Below, piece by piece: positions 42,329-50,673 of a stretch of DNA of 64,000 nucleotides. The position numbers and the translations under genes are program-made. Each line of letters begins with the position of its first letter. The first letter of the stretch is position 1. The notes beneath the pieces were generated by a model. It was not told where the DNA came from and made no database searches. It saw only the letters and a program-made list of their open reading frames with translations. Source of the stretch: Blastococcus sp. CT_GayMR16 (lineage in GTDB: Bacteria > Actinomycetota > Actinomycetes > Mycobacteriales > Geodermatophilaceae). Location of the stretch: the NCBI RefSeq assembly GCF_004570875.1, contig NZ_SPQK01000006.1:1-64000 (forward strand), written 5' to 3'.

Positions 42329-43092
42329 CAGGCTGCTCCCTCGGTCCGCGGCCGGTTGGTGCGCTTCTCGATCTTCTTGCCCTCGGTGCCGACGACGACG
42401 ACGCGGTCGACGAACACCCCGGGCAGATGCACGTGCTCGGGCCGGATCTCGCCGGGCTCGACGAGCTCCTCGACCTCCGCGATCGTGACCCGCCCTGCCA
42501 TGCCCGCGGGAGCGTTGAAGTTGCCCGCCGACTCGTGGAACACCAGGTTGCCGTGCCGGTCGCCTACCGCGGCCCGCACCAGGCCGAAGTCGGCAGTCAG
42601 GGCGGTCTCCAGGACGTACTGCTGACCGTCGAAGACGCGCACCTCCTTGGGCTCGCTGGTCTTCACCACGTTGCCGTCGGCGTCGTAGCGGATCGGGATG
42701 CCCCCCTCCGCGACCATCGTGCCGACGCCGGTGGGCGTGTAGAAGGCGGGGATGCCCGCCCCGCCGGCGCGCAGGCGCTCGGCGAGGGTGCCCTGCGGGG
42801 TCAGCTCGACGTCGAGCTCACCGGTCAGGTAGAGCCGCGCCAGCTCCTTGTTGCCGCCGACGAACGAGCTGATCGTGCGGCTGATGCGGCCTGCGTAGAG
42901 CAGCACGCCCAGCGCCTGGTCGTCCACGCCGCAGTTGTTGGAGATCGAGGTCAGGTTGCGGGCGCCCTGCTCGAGGATCGCGTCGATGAGGGCGATCGGA
43001 ACGCCGCACAGCCCGAAGCCGCCCACGGCGAGGACGGCACCGTCGGCGATGTCGGCGACGGCCTCCTGCGCCGATGCGATGACCTTGTCCAT
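42328..43092 (-). CDS. pcaI: 3-oxoadipate CoA-transferase subunit A
   Basis: The 254-residue alpha subunit shows the family I CoA-transferase motif '[19 protein letters not shown]' and '[22 protein letters not shown]', with '[27 protein letters not shown]' near the end. Length is typical. It pairs with subunit B in a tight operon. The frame extends upstream, but ATG at 43092 gives the family N-terminus '[12 protein letters not shown]'. A 17-bp element matching the pcaH and pobA sites lies 147 bases upstream, at 43239-43255, so the leader may be long or the operon may use a distant promoter. Confidence 0.88.
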   Translation of the reverse strand: MDKVIASAQEAVADIADGAVLAVGGFGLCGVPIALIDAILEQGARNLTSISNNCGVDDQALGVLLYAGRISRTISSFVGGNKELARLYLTGELDVELTPQGTLAERLRAGGAGIPAFYTPTGVGTMVAEGGIPIRYDADGNVVKTSEPKEVRVFDGQQYVLETALTADFGLVRAAVGDRHGNLVFHESAGNFNAPAGMAGRVTIAEVEELVEPGEIRPEHVHLPGVFVDRVVVVGTEGKKIEKRTNRPRTEGAA

Positions 43093-43238
43093 CGTCAGCC
43101 CCTCCGCACGCCGGGAACCGCGGGCAGGACGGCGTCCCGCATCTCGTCCGTGCGCGTTCGTTCCACCAACGTGCTCCCATCGGTCAGGACTGCGGTTCCT
43201 CCAGTATCCCTGCCGGCCTACGACGGACCGATGCCCGG

Positions 43239-43255
43239 CCTCCACTGAATGGAAG
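43239..43255 (-). promoter_or_regulatory. Candidate IclR operator upstream of pcaIJ
   Basis: On the minus strand the sequence is CTTCCATTCAGTGGAGG, an inverted repeat CTTCCA-N5-TGGAGG with one mismatch. It fits the consensus CTTYCRNYCAGTGRARR of the sites at pcaH and pobA, about 18 kb away. It lies between the divergent pcaI and zinc-ribbon genes. Confidence 0.55.
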
Positions 43256-43291
43256 GGGAACCCGAAGAGCGTGGCTACTGTTTGGCGCCAC

Positions 43292-43642
43292 ATGGAACTG
43301 ACCTGTCCCAAGTGTCACGGCACCATGCGCACCTACGAGCGCAACGGCGTCCACGTCGACCAGTGCTCGGAGTGCCGCGGGATCTTCCTCGACCGCGGCG
43401 AGCTCGACCGGCTCATCGACGCCGAGAACACCTGGCACGGGGATGTATCCCCGGCTCAGGCCGCGGCCCCGCCGTCCGCGGGCCACCAGCAGCAGCCGGC
43501 CGCCTCGCAGCAGGGGCTCAGCGGCGTCGTCGGTGAGGTTCTGCGTCAGGTGCAGGGGTCGAAGTCGAGCTCGCACCGTTCCTTGGAGTACGGGCAGCCG
43601 AGGCGGAAGAAGGAGTCCTTCCTCAGCGATCTGTTCGGCTGA
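43292..43642 (+). CDS. TFIIB-type zinc ribbon protein
   Basis: The 116-residue protein begins with a zf-TFIIB domain: 'LTCPKCHGTMRTYERNGVHVDQCSECRGIFLDRGELDRLI', in which the four Cys of CPKC and CSEC bind zinc and the rest follows the family closely. A Gln/Ala/Pro-rich linker and a basic C-terminus (RRKKESFLSDLFG) follow. The family is common in bacteria and has no established function. TACTGT at 43276-43281 ends ten bases before the ATG, suggesting a very short leader. The last 20 bases overlap the end of the convergent permease gene. Confidence 0.88.
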   Translation: MELTCPKCHGTMRTYERNGVHVDQCSECRGIFLDRGELDRLIDAENTWHGDVSPAQAAAPPSAGHQQQPAASQQGLSGVVGEVLRQVQGSKSSSHRSLEYGQPRRKKESFLSDLFG

Positions 43643-45104
43643 CGGCGGCGTCGGCTGCGCCCACGCGCGAGTGCCGGTAGCCGTAGACCGCGTACAGCAC
43701 GAGCCCGATGACCAGCCAGACGAGGAAACGCACCCACGTCTCGATGCTGAGGTTGGCCATCAGGTACACGCAGGCGACGGCGGAGAGGATCGGCACGACC
43801 GGCGAGAACGGGACCCGGAACGGGCGCGGCAGGTCCGGCCGGGTACGCCGCAGCACCGGCACCGCGGCCGACACCAGCACGAAAGCGAAGAGCGTGCCGA
43901 TGCTGACCAGGTTGGCCAGCTCCTCCAGCGGGACCAGGCTCGCCATCACCAGCACGACCGCGGCGAACAGCAGCGTCATGCGGACGGGGGTGCCGGTGCG
44001 CGGGCTGACCTTCGCCACCGACTGGGGGAGCAGCCCGTCCCGGCCCATCGCGAAACCGATCCGGGTCATCGTGACCAGGTCGACGAGGATCACCGACGTC
44101 AACCCGGCGACCGCGGCGATGGAGACCAGCGCCGATGCCCAGCCGAGCCCGACCTGGTCGAAGGCGTCGGCGATCGGGGCACCGGGATCGATGTCAGGGG
44201 TGTCGACCATCCCGACCAGGACGAACGAGACCCCGATGTAGAGGGCCGTGGCCAGGCCGAGCGTGCCGAGCAGGCCCAGCGGCAGGTCGCGCGCCGGGCG
44301 CTTGGTCTCCTCCGACAGGTTCGCGACCGCCTCGAAACCGGTGTAGGCGAAGAACACGACGGCAGCGGCGGTGAGCACGCCGCCGATGCCGAACACCGCC
44401 GGCTCGAGGCCCGCGACGGCCGAGATCAGCGGCTGGTCCCAGCCGCCGGCGCCCTCGCTGGGCCGGCCCGGCGGGATGAACGGCGTCAGGTTGGCGCCCC
44501 GGATGAACCAGGCACCGGCGACGATCACGAAGACGCAGACGGCGACCTTGACGATGACCAGGACGTTCGTGACGCGGGCGGACTCCCGGATGCCGAGGGC
44601 GGCCACCGCCGTCAGGACGACCACGATCAGCGCCGCGCCCACGTTGACCGTGGTCTCCTCCCCGAACAGGGACGTCGGCAGGTCGAGCAGATTGCCCACG
44701 TAGCCCGACCACCCGCGGGCCACGACGGCGGCGCCGAGCGCGAACTCCAGGAACAGGTCCCAGCCGATGATCCAGGCGATGAGCTCGCCGGCCGTGGCGT
44801 AGGCGTAGGAGTAGGCGCTGCCGGCGGTCGGCACGCTCGAGGCCAGCTCGGCGTAGCAGAGCGCCGCGAGCAGGGCCACGACCCCGGCGATCGCGAACGA
44901 GATCACCACCGCCGGCCCCGCCGTGTCCCGGGCTGCCACGCCGGTCAGCGTGAAGATGCCCGTCCCGATGACGATGCCGATCCCGAAGCCGACCAGGTGC
45001 CGGGCGCTGAGGTGCCGGCGCAGGTGACCGACCCCGTGCGACTCGCCCTCGCCGCTCGCGTCGGCCCCGATGTTCTCGACGGACTTCGTCCGGAACAGTT
45101 CCAC
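43623..45104 (-). CDS. APC family amino acid permease
   Basis: The 493-residue membrane protein has about 12 predicted helices, starting with 'HLVGFGIGIVIGTGIFTLTG', the conserved first-helix motif of APC transporters, and including 'VFFAYTGFEAVANLSEETKRPARDLPLG', typical of the cationic amino acid transporter (CAT/YfnA) branch. It probably imports amino acids by proton symport; specificity is not predictable. The GTG start at 45104 lies seven bases after TAGCGT on the minus strand (45115-45110), a leaderless arrangement. It converges with the zinc-ribbon gene by a 20-base overlap. Confidence 0.92.
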   Translation of the reverse strand: MELFRTKSVENIGADASGEGESHGVGHLRRHLSARHLVGFGIGIVIGTGIFTLTGVAARDTAGPAVVISFAIAGVVALLAALCYAELASSVPTAGSAYSYAYATAGELIAWIIGWDLFLEFALGAAVVARGWSGYVGNLLDLPTSLFGEETTVNVGAALIVVVLTAVAALGIRESARVTNVLVIVKVAVCVFVIVAGAWFIRGANLTPFIPPGRPSEGAGGWDQPLISAVAGLEPAVFGIGGVLTAAAVVFFAYTGFEAVANLSEETKRPARDLPLGLLGTLGLATALYIGVSFVLVGMVDTPDIDPGAPIADAFDQVGLGWASALVSIAAVAGLTSVILVDLVTMTRIGFAMGRDGLLPQSVAKVSPRTGTPVRMTLLFAAVVLVMASLVPLEELANLVSIGTLFAFVLVSAAVPVLRRTRPDLPRPFRVPFSPVVPILSAVACVYLMANLSIETWVRFLVWLVIGLVLYAVYGYRHSRVGAADAAVSRTDR

Positions 45105-45217
45105 CGCGGGGACGCTAGGTGGAGCTCGGCCGGACCGCTCGGCGGCGGTTTCACCCGACGCCGGCCGGGCACGGGGACAAGCACGCGGAACCGCAGAAGC
45201 GCTGACGGGAGACCACC

Positions 45218-46642
45218 ATGGCGATCGCCACCATCAACCCGGCGACCGGCGAGACGCTGAAGACCTACGAGCCGATCTCGGAGGAGGCGCTCGAGGAGAA
45301 GATCGCCCGCGCGGCGGCCGCCTGGGCGACGTACCGGCTGACGACGGCGGAGCAGCGCGTCGGCTGGCTGCGTGCCGCGGCCGACGTCCTGGACGCCGAC
45401 ACCGACGCGGTGGCCGAGCTGATGACCACCGAGATGGGCAAGACGCTCGCGTCGGCGAAGGCGGAGGTCGGCAAGTGCGCCAAGGCGCTCCGCTACTACG
45501 CCGAGCACGGTCCGGCGTTCCTCGAGCCCGAGACCAAGGACGCGGCGGCCGTCGGCGCCCAGCAGGCCTACGTCGTCCACCAGCCCCTGGGCGTGGTGCT
45601 CGCGATCATGCCCTGGAACTTCCCGCTCTGGCAGGCCATGCGGTTCGCCGCCCCGGCACTCATGGCCGGCAACGTCGGCCTGCTCAAGCACGCCAGCAAC
45701 GTGCCGCAGACCGCCCTCTACCTCGAGGAGCTCTTCCGCAAGGCCGGCTTCCCGGACGACGTCTTCCAGACCCTGCTGGTCGGCTCCGGCACGATCGAGC
45801 GGGTGCTGCGCGACGACCGGGTCGTGGCCGCCACGCTCACCGGGAGCGCCCCGGCCGGGCAGTCCGTGGCCTCGATCGCCGGCGACGCGCTGAAGCCGAC
45901 CGTCCTGGAGCTCGGCGGCAGCGACCCCTTCATCGTCATGCCGTCGGCGCACCTGGAGAAGGCGGCGGAGGTCGCCGTCACCGCGCGCAATCAGAACAAC
46001 GGGCAGAGCTGCATCGCCGCCAAGCGGTTCTTCGTGCACCGCGACGTCGCCGAGGAGTTCACCCGGCTGTTCGCGGAGAAGATCGCGGCGCTGACCATCG
46101 GCGACCCGATGGACCCCGACACCCAGGTCGGTCCGCTGGCGACCGAGTCCGGCCGGGAGGACGTCGAGAAGTACGTGGACGACGCCGTCGCGAAGGGCGC
46201 CACGGCGCTGGTCGGCGGGAAGCGGGTCGACCGGCCCGGCTGGTTCTACGAGCCGACGCTGCTGTCGGGCATCACGCCGGAGATGGACCTGTACTTCGAG
46301 GAGGTCTTCGGCCCGGTGGCGGCGCTGTTCACGGTCGACGGCCTGGACGAGGCGATCGAGATCGCCAACAGCCATCCGTACGGGCTCGGCGCCAATCTGT
46401 GGAGCGAGGACGAGGACGAACGAACCCGGTTCATCCGGGACGTCGCCGCGGGCATGGCCTTCGTCAACGGGATGGTGACCAGCCACCCGGAGCTGCCCTT
46501 CGGCGGCGTGAAGCAGAGCGGCTACGGCCGGGAGCTCACCGAGGTGGGCATGCGCGAGTTCATGAACGCCAAGACCGTGTGGATCGGGGCGCCGGGGAGC
46601 GAGCAGGCCGCCGGGGACACCGCGGGGTCCGCCTCGGAGTGA
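45218..46642 (+). CDS. Succinate-semialdehyde dehydrogenase-like aldehyde dehydrogenase
   Basis: The 474-residue enzyme begins 'ATINPATGETLKTYEPIS', usual for GabD-type enzymes, and has the catalytic elements 'VLELGGSDPFIVM' (Glu) and 'NNGQSCIAAKRFFVH' (Cys), with 'MPWNFPLWQAMRFAAPALMAGN' for cofactor binding. It probably oxidises succinate semialdehyde to succinate with NAD(P). Because of the nearby aromatic genes another semialdehyde is possible. ATG at 45218 is the only reasonable start; the 113-base gap upstream is shared with the divergent permease. Confidence 0.88.
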   Translation: MAIATINPATGETLKTYEPISEEALEEKIARAAAAWATYRLTTAEQRVGWLRAAADVLDADTDAVAELMTTEMGKTLASAKAEVGKCAKALRYYAEHGPAFLEPETKDAAAVGAQQAYVVHQPLGVVLAIMPWNFPLWQAMRFAAPALMAGNVGLLKHASNVPQTALYLEELFRKAGFPDDVFQTLLVGSGTIERVLRDDRVVAATLTGSAPAGQSVASIAGDALKPTVLELGGSDPFIVMPSAHLEKAAEVAVTARNQNNGQSCIAAKRFFVHRDVAEEFTRLFAEKIAALTIGDPMDPDTQVGPLATESGREDVEKYVDDAVAKGATALVGGKRVDRPGWFYEPTLLSGITPEMDLYFEEVFGPVAALFTVDGLDEAIEIANSHPYGLGANLWSEDEDERTRFIRDVAAGMAFVNGMVTSHPELPFGGVKQSGYGRELTEVGMREFMNAKTVWIGAPGSEQAAGDTAGSASE

Positions 46643-46655
46643 GCCCCGCAGGGGT

Positions 46656-46673
46656 ACCGGCGGAGCGGCCGGT
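46656..46673. terminator. Possible bidirectional terminator hairpin
   Basis: The perfect inverted repeat ACCGGC-N6-GCCGGT lies 13 bases after the aldehyde dehydrogenase stop and 26 bases from the stop of the convergent UBP zinc-finger gene. There is no U-run. Confidence 0.4.
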
Positions 46674-46699
46674 CGGCCAGACTCGGGCAGGTGTCAGGG

Positions 46700-47053
46700 T
46701 CAGTGCAGGTGCCGTCGCCAGTCGGCCGGCACCCGGTCGCGCGGGCCCGGGGCCGGCTGATCGACGGGGTGGGCGGTCGGCGGGGCGAGCTCGGGCCCCT
46801 CGACGTCCCGCTCGGTGGTGAAGTCCCAGAACCAGCTCTCGCCCGGCTCGAAGCTGCGCATCACCGGGTGTCCCGCGGCGGCGGCGTGCGCCCGGGCGTG
46901 CTGACTCGGCGAGGAGTCGCAGCAGCCGATGTGCCCGCACTGCGCGCAGCGGCGCAGGTGGAACCACCAGCCGCCGGTGTCCTCGCAGTCCGCGCAACCG
47001 GTGCCGCTGGGGGGCGCCGACGGGTCGATTCCGGGCATCGCAGCAGCTGACAT
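46700..47053 (-). CDS. UBP-type zinc finger protein
   Basis: The 117-residue protein is mainly one zf-UBP (ubiquitin-hydrolase-like) zinc finger: 'TGCADCEDTGGWWFHLRRCAQCGHIGCCDSSPSQHARAHAAAAGHPVMRSFEPGESWFWD' contains the Cys and His ligands in family order (CxxC, CxxCGHIGCC, H...H). Bacteria have no ubiquitin system of this kind, yet such proteins occur beside response-regulator flavoproteins and histidine kinases, as here, on the other strand. A signalling or chaperone role with those partners is possible but unproven. ATG at 47053 is used; another lies five codons inside. Confidence 0.85.
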   Translation of the reverse strand: MSAAAMPGIDPSAPPSGTGCADCEDTGGWWFHLRRCAQCGHIGCCDSSPSQHARAHAAAAGHPVMRSFEPGESWFWDFTTERDVEGPELAPPTAHPVDQPAPGPRDRVPADWRRHLH

Positions 47054-47083
47054 CGCGCACCACCATCACAAGGGGAGAACGGC

Positions 47084-47530
47084 ATGGAACCTGGCTTCTA
47101 CGGTACGGACGGCACCGACCCCGAGGAAGCCTCCGGCGTCCTGGAGCCGGAGGACACCCTGGACGGCACCCCCGGCGTGCGCGACGTCCTGGACACCGGC
47201 TGGTCGCCGCCCGAGCGGCCGTGGGCGGTGAACGACTGGGGCACGACGGAGGCGGAGGAGTCGGCCGGCGAGAGCCTCGACGGCCGGCTGGCCCGCGAGC
47301 TGCCCGACGGCTCGCCGGACGAGGGCGACGGCCTCGGCGACAGCTCCGACACCGACGGCGAGCTGCTCGACGACGAGGTCGGTGACGAGCGGGCCGGCCG
47401 CCTGGTGGACGCCGACGGCGGCGGCACGACCGACAGCGACGACGAGCTGTGGGCCGAGGACGAGGGCATCGACGGCGCGGCCGCCTCGGCGGAGGAAGCG
47501 GCAGTGCACATCGTGCGCGAGCGCGACTAG
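47084..47530 (+). CDS. DUF5709 family acidic protein
   Basis: The 148-residue protein is very acidic (runs of Asp and Glu in almost every segment) and shows the DUF5709 signature 'LEPEDTLDG..GV.DVLDTGWSPPERP' followed by a repeat-like 'ESLDGRLARELPD' and a Glu/Asp/Gly-rich C-terminus. It is probably intrinsically disordered. The family is restricted to actinobacteria and has no known role. GGGGAGAA precedes the ATG at 47084. It is divergent from the UBP zinc-finger gene and 51 bases ahead of the REC-flavoprotein gene. Confidence 0.85.
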   Translation: MEPGFYGTDGTDPEEASGVLEPEDTLDGTPGVRDVLDTGWSPPERPWAVNDWGTTEAEESAGESLDGRLARELPDGSPDEGDGLGDSSDTDGELLDDEVGDERAGRLVDADGGGTTDSDDELWAEDEGIDGAAASAEEAAVHIVRERD

Positions 47531-47581
47531 CGTTGATGGTGGCCCAGCGTCGGGTCTCCGGAACTCTCGACAGGAGGCCGC

Positions 47582-49240
47582 ATGGGCAAGCCGGTCCTGC
47601 TCAGCGTGGACGACGACCCGGGGGTCTCGCGCGCGGTTGCGCGTGACCTGCGGCGCAGGTACGGCGAGGAGTTCCGCGTGCTGCGGGCCAGTTCCGGGGA
47701 CGAGGCGCTCGACGCCCTCCGCGAGCTCAAGCTCCGGGGCGACAGCGTCGCGGCGATGCTCGCCGACTACCGGATGCCGCAGATGAACGGCATCGACTTC
47801 CTCGAGCGCGCCATGGACCTGTTCCCGCGGGCGCGAAGGGCCCTGCTGACGGCCTACGCCGACACCGAGGCGGCCATCCAGGCGATCAACGTCGTCGACG
47901 TCGACTTCTACCTGCTCAAGCCCTGGGACCCGCCGGAGGAGAAGCTCTACCCGGTCGTGGACGCGATGATCGAGTCGTGGCGGGACAGCCACGACGGCGC
48001 GGTCGAGGAGGTCAAGATCATCGGGCACCGCTGGTCGGCGCCGTCGTTCCGCGCGCGCGACTTCCTGGCCCGCAACGCCGTCCCCTACCGCTGGTACAGC
48101 GTCGAGGAGCCGGAGGGAAAGCGGCTGCTGGAGGCCGCGGGCGCCGGGCCCGACGACGTCCCAGTCGTCGTCACCCCCGACGCCGTGGTCCTCCTCGCGC
48201 CGAGCGACGCCGAGCTGGCCGCGATGGCGGGACTCAACGCCGAGCCGCGCGAGGAGTTCTACGACCTGGTCGTGGTCGGCGGCGGGCCGGCCGGGCTGGG
48301 CGCGGCCGTCTACGGCGCGTCCGAGGGGCTGCGTACGGTGCTGGTCGAGCGGGAGGCGACCGGCGGACAGGCCGGCCAGAGCAGCCGGATCGAGAACTAC
48401 CTCGGCTTTCCCGATGGCGTCTCCGGCGGGCAGCTGGCCGAGCGGGCGCGGCGCCAGGCGGCGAAGTTCGGCGCCGAGATGCTGCTGACCCGCGACTGCG
48501 TGGCACTGGAGGCGCACGGCGCCAAGCGGGTGCTGCGCTTCGCCGACGGCAGCACGATCGCCGCGCACTCCGTCGTCCTCGCCACCGGCGTCTCCTACCG
48601 CAGCCTCGACGTCGACGGCGCCGACGGCCTGACCGGGCGGGGCGTCTACTACGGCTCGGCGATGACCGAGGCCGCCGAGTGCGCCGACCAGAAGGTCTTC
48701 ATCGTCGGCGGCGCGAACTCCGCAGGTCAGGCGGCGGTCTACTTCGCCCGGTACGCGGGGTCGGTGCACGTGCTGGTCCGCGGGCCCTCGCTGGAGGAGT
48801 CGATGTCGCACTACCTCATCGAGCAGCTCGCCGGCATCGAGAACGTGCACGTCCACACGTGCACCACCGTCGCCGAGGCGCACGGCACCGACCACCTCGA
48901 GCAGGTCACGCTGCTGGACGCGAAGACCGGCGATCGGACGACCTACCCGGCGAACCACCTGTTCGTCTTCATCGGCGGCGCGCCGCGCACGCACTGGCTC
49001 GACGGCGCCGTCGTCCGCGACGACCGGGGCTTCATCCCCACCGGACCGGGCCTGCTCGAGGACGGCCGCCGGCCGCACGGCTGGCCGCTCGACCGCGACC
49101 CGTACTTCCTCGAGTCCAGCCTTCCCGGCGTGTTCGTCGCCGGGGACGTGCGGGCCGAGTCGGTCAAGCGGGTGGCCTCGGCCGTGGGGGAGGGCGCCAT
49201 GGCGGTGACCCTCGTGCACCGCTACCTGGGGGAGAGATGA
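47582..49240 (+). CDS. Response regulator fused to a thioredoxin-reductase-like flavoprotein
   Basis: The 552-residue fusion has three parts. A REC domain (1-125) has phosphoacceptor Asp62 ('MLADYRMPQMNG'), Thr and Lys in 'ALLTAY' and 'LLKPWD'. A glutaredoxin-like segment (about 143-215) has SAPS at 152-155 where CxxC would be. A thioredoxin-reductase-like FAD/NADPH domain (225-552) has 'VVVGGGPAGLGAAVYGASEGL' and 'VFIVGGANSAGQAAVYFAR', but its CxxC is replaced by 'SAMTEAAEC'. The redox-active thiols are thus missing, and it is more likely an NAD(P)H-linked flavin sensor or output than a disulfide reductase. The stop overlaps the kinase gene by ATGA. Confidence 0.9.
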   Translation: MGKPVLLSVDDDPGVSRAVARDLRRRYGEEFRVLRASSGDEALDALRELKLRGDSVAAMLADYRMPQMNGIDFLERAMDLFPRARRALLTAYADTEAAIQAINVVDVDFYLLKPWDPPEEKLYPVVDAMIESWRDSHDGAVEEVKIIGHRWSAPSFRARDFLARNAVPYRWYSVEEPEGKRLLEAAGAGPDDVPVVVTPDAVVLLAPSDAELAAMAGLNAEPREEFYDLVVVGGGPAGLGAAVYGASEGLRTVLVEREATGGQAGQSSRIENYLGFPDGVSGGQLAERARRQAAKFGAEMLLTRDCVALEAHGAKRVLRFADGSTIAAHSVVLATGVSYRSLDVDGADGLTGRGVYYGSAMTEAAECADQKVFIVGGANSAGQAAVYFARYAGSVHVLVRGPSLEESMSHYLIEQLAGIENVHVHTCTTVAEAHGTDHLEQVTLLDAKTGDRTTYPANHLFVFIGGAPRTHWLDGAVVRDDRGFIPTGPGLLEDGRRPHGWPLDRDPYFLESSLPGVFVAGDVRAESVKRVASAVGEGAMAVTLVHRYLGER

Positions 49241-50673
49241 CGCAGACCCCGCCCCGGATGAGCCCCGCCGAGCTGCGCGAGCTCTTCCTCTTCGAGCACC
49301 TCGACGACGCGCAGCTCGAGTGGGTCTCCGGCAACGGTGACGTCATCGAGTGCCCCGCCGGGTCGGACGTGTCGGTGGAGGGGGAGCCCGCGGAGTGTTT
49401 CTTCGTCCTGCTCGACGGGACGCTCAGCATGGTGCGGACGATCGGCGGCACGGAGGTCGAGACCGTCCGCAGCTCGGACCGCGGCGTCTACTCCGGAGCG
49501 GTCCAGTTCTACTTCGGCGACCGGCTCGAGCAGCTCTACCCCGCGACCGTCCGCGCGGTCACCGACTGCCGGTTCCTCGCCCTGCCGGCCCAGCCGTTCG
49601 CCGAGGTGTTCCGCCGGTGGTACCCGATGGCCGTGCACCTCCTGGAGGGCCTGTTCGTCGGCCAGCGCAACGTCGCCGAGGTGGTCGCGCAGCGGGAACG
49701 GCTGCTGGCGCTCGGCAAGCTGACCGCCGGGCTCACCCACGAGCTGAACAACCCGGCGGCCGCGGCCGCCCGCGCCACGGCGTCGCTGCGCGACCGGTTC
49801 GCCGGCATGCGGCACAAGCTCGCGATGCTCGCCGACGGCAAGCTCGACGGCCAGGTGCTCCAGTCGCTCACGGTGCTCCAGGAGGAGTTCGTGTCCCGGG
49901 TCGGGAGCGCCGGCGACCTTCCCGCCCTGGAGCGGTCGGACCGTGAGGACCAGCTCGGCGACTGGCTCGAGGAACGCGACGTGACCCAGCCGTGGGAGCT
50001 GGCCGGGGTTTTCGTCGCGGCGGGCCTGGCGGCCGACGACCTCGAGCGGGTCGCCGACGCCGTCGCGCCGTCCTTCCTGGAGCCGGCCCTGCGCTGGCTG
50101 GCGTACACCGTCGAGACCGAGACCCTGCTGGCCGAGATCGCCGACAGCACCGGCCGGATCTCGACGCTCGTCGACGCCGCCAAGCAGTACTCGCAGATGG
50201 ACCGCACCCCGCACCAGCCGACCGACCTGCACGTCGGTCTCGACGCGACGCTGGTGATGCTCAGCGCCAAGGTCCCGTCGGGGGTCACCGTGGTAAAGGA
50301 GTACGACCGCAGCCTGCCGCAGGTGCCCGCCTACGCCGGCGAGCTCAACCAGGTGTGGACCAACCTGATCGTCAACGCGCTCGACGCCATGGCCGGGCAG
50401 GGCACGCTGACCCTGCGCACGGCCAGGGACGGCGACTGCGCGCTGGTCGAGATCGCCGACACCGGGCCCGGCATTCCCGAGGAGCTGCGCCGCCGCGTGT
50501 TCGAGCCGTTCTTCACCACCAAGCCCGTCGGCCAGGGGACAGGTCTCGGGCTCGACGTCTCGTTCCGGATCGTGGTCAAGCGGCACGGCGGCGACCTGCG
50601 GGTCACCTCGACGCCGGGCGACACCCGCTTCCAGGTGCTGCTCCCGCTGACCGAGCCGGCGGCGCCGGCGTGA
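49237..50673 (+). CDS. Histidine kinase with cyclic-nucleotide-binding-type sensor domain
   Basis: The 478-residue protein begins with a CRP/cNMP-type sensor domain (about 10-130; 'VSVEGEPAECFFVLLDGTLSMVR'), then a kinase core with phosphoacceptor His168 in 'LGKLTAGLTHELNNPAAAA', N-box 'NQVWTNLIVNALDAM', G1 'DTGPGIPEEL' and G2 'GTGLGLDVS'. No membrane segment is seen, so it is cytoplasmic. It is co-translated with the REC-flavoprotein (ATGA) and likely phosphorylates its REC domain; the pair recurs as neighbours in other bacteria. The sensor lacks an obvious cAMP-binding phosphate cassette, so the ligand is uncertain. Confidence 0.9.
   Translation: MTQTPPRMSPAELRELFLFEHLDDAQLEWVSGNGDVIECPAGSDVSVEGEPAECFFVLLDGTLSMVRTIGGTEVETVRSSDRGVYSGAVQFYFGDRLEQLYPATVRAVTDCRFLALPAQPFAEVFRRWYPMAVHLLEGLFVGQRNVAEVVAQRERLLALGKLTAGLTHELNNPAAAAARATASLRDRFAGMRHKLAMLADGKLDGQVLQSLTVLQEEFVSRVGSAGDLPALERSDREDQLGDWLEERDVTQPWELAGVFVAAGLAADDLERVADAVAPSFLEPALRWLAYTVETETLLAEIADSTGRISTLVDAAKQYSQMDRTPHQPTDLHVGLDATLVMLSAKVPSGVTVVKEYDRSLPQVPAYAGELNQVWTNLIVNALDAMAGQGTLTLRTARDGDCALVEIADTGPGIPEELRRRVFEPFFTTKPVGQGTGLGLDVSFRIVVKRHGGDLRVTSTPGDTRFQVLLPLTEPAAPA

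Noticed and set aside
43292-43642. The zinc-ribbon gene as a transcription factor of archaeal TFIIB type
   Set aside because: Only the zinc-ribbon domain is shared; there are no cyclin-like repeats, and the bacterial family is much shorter.
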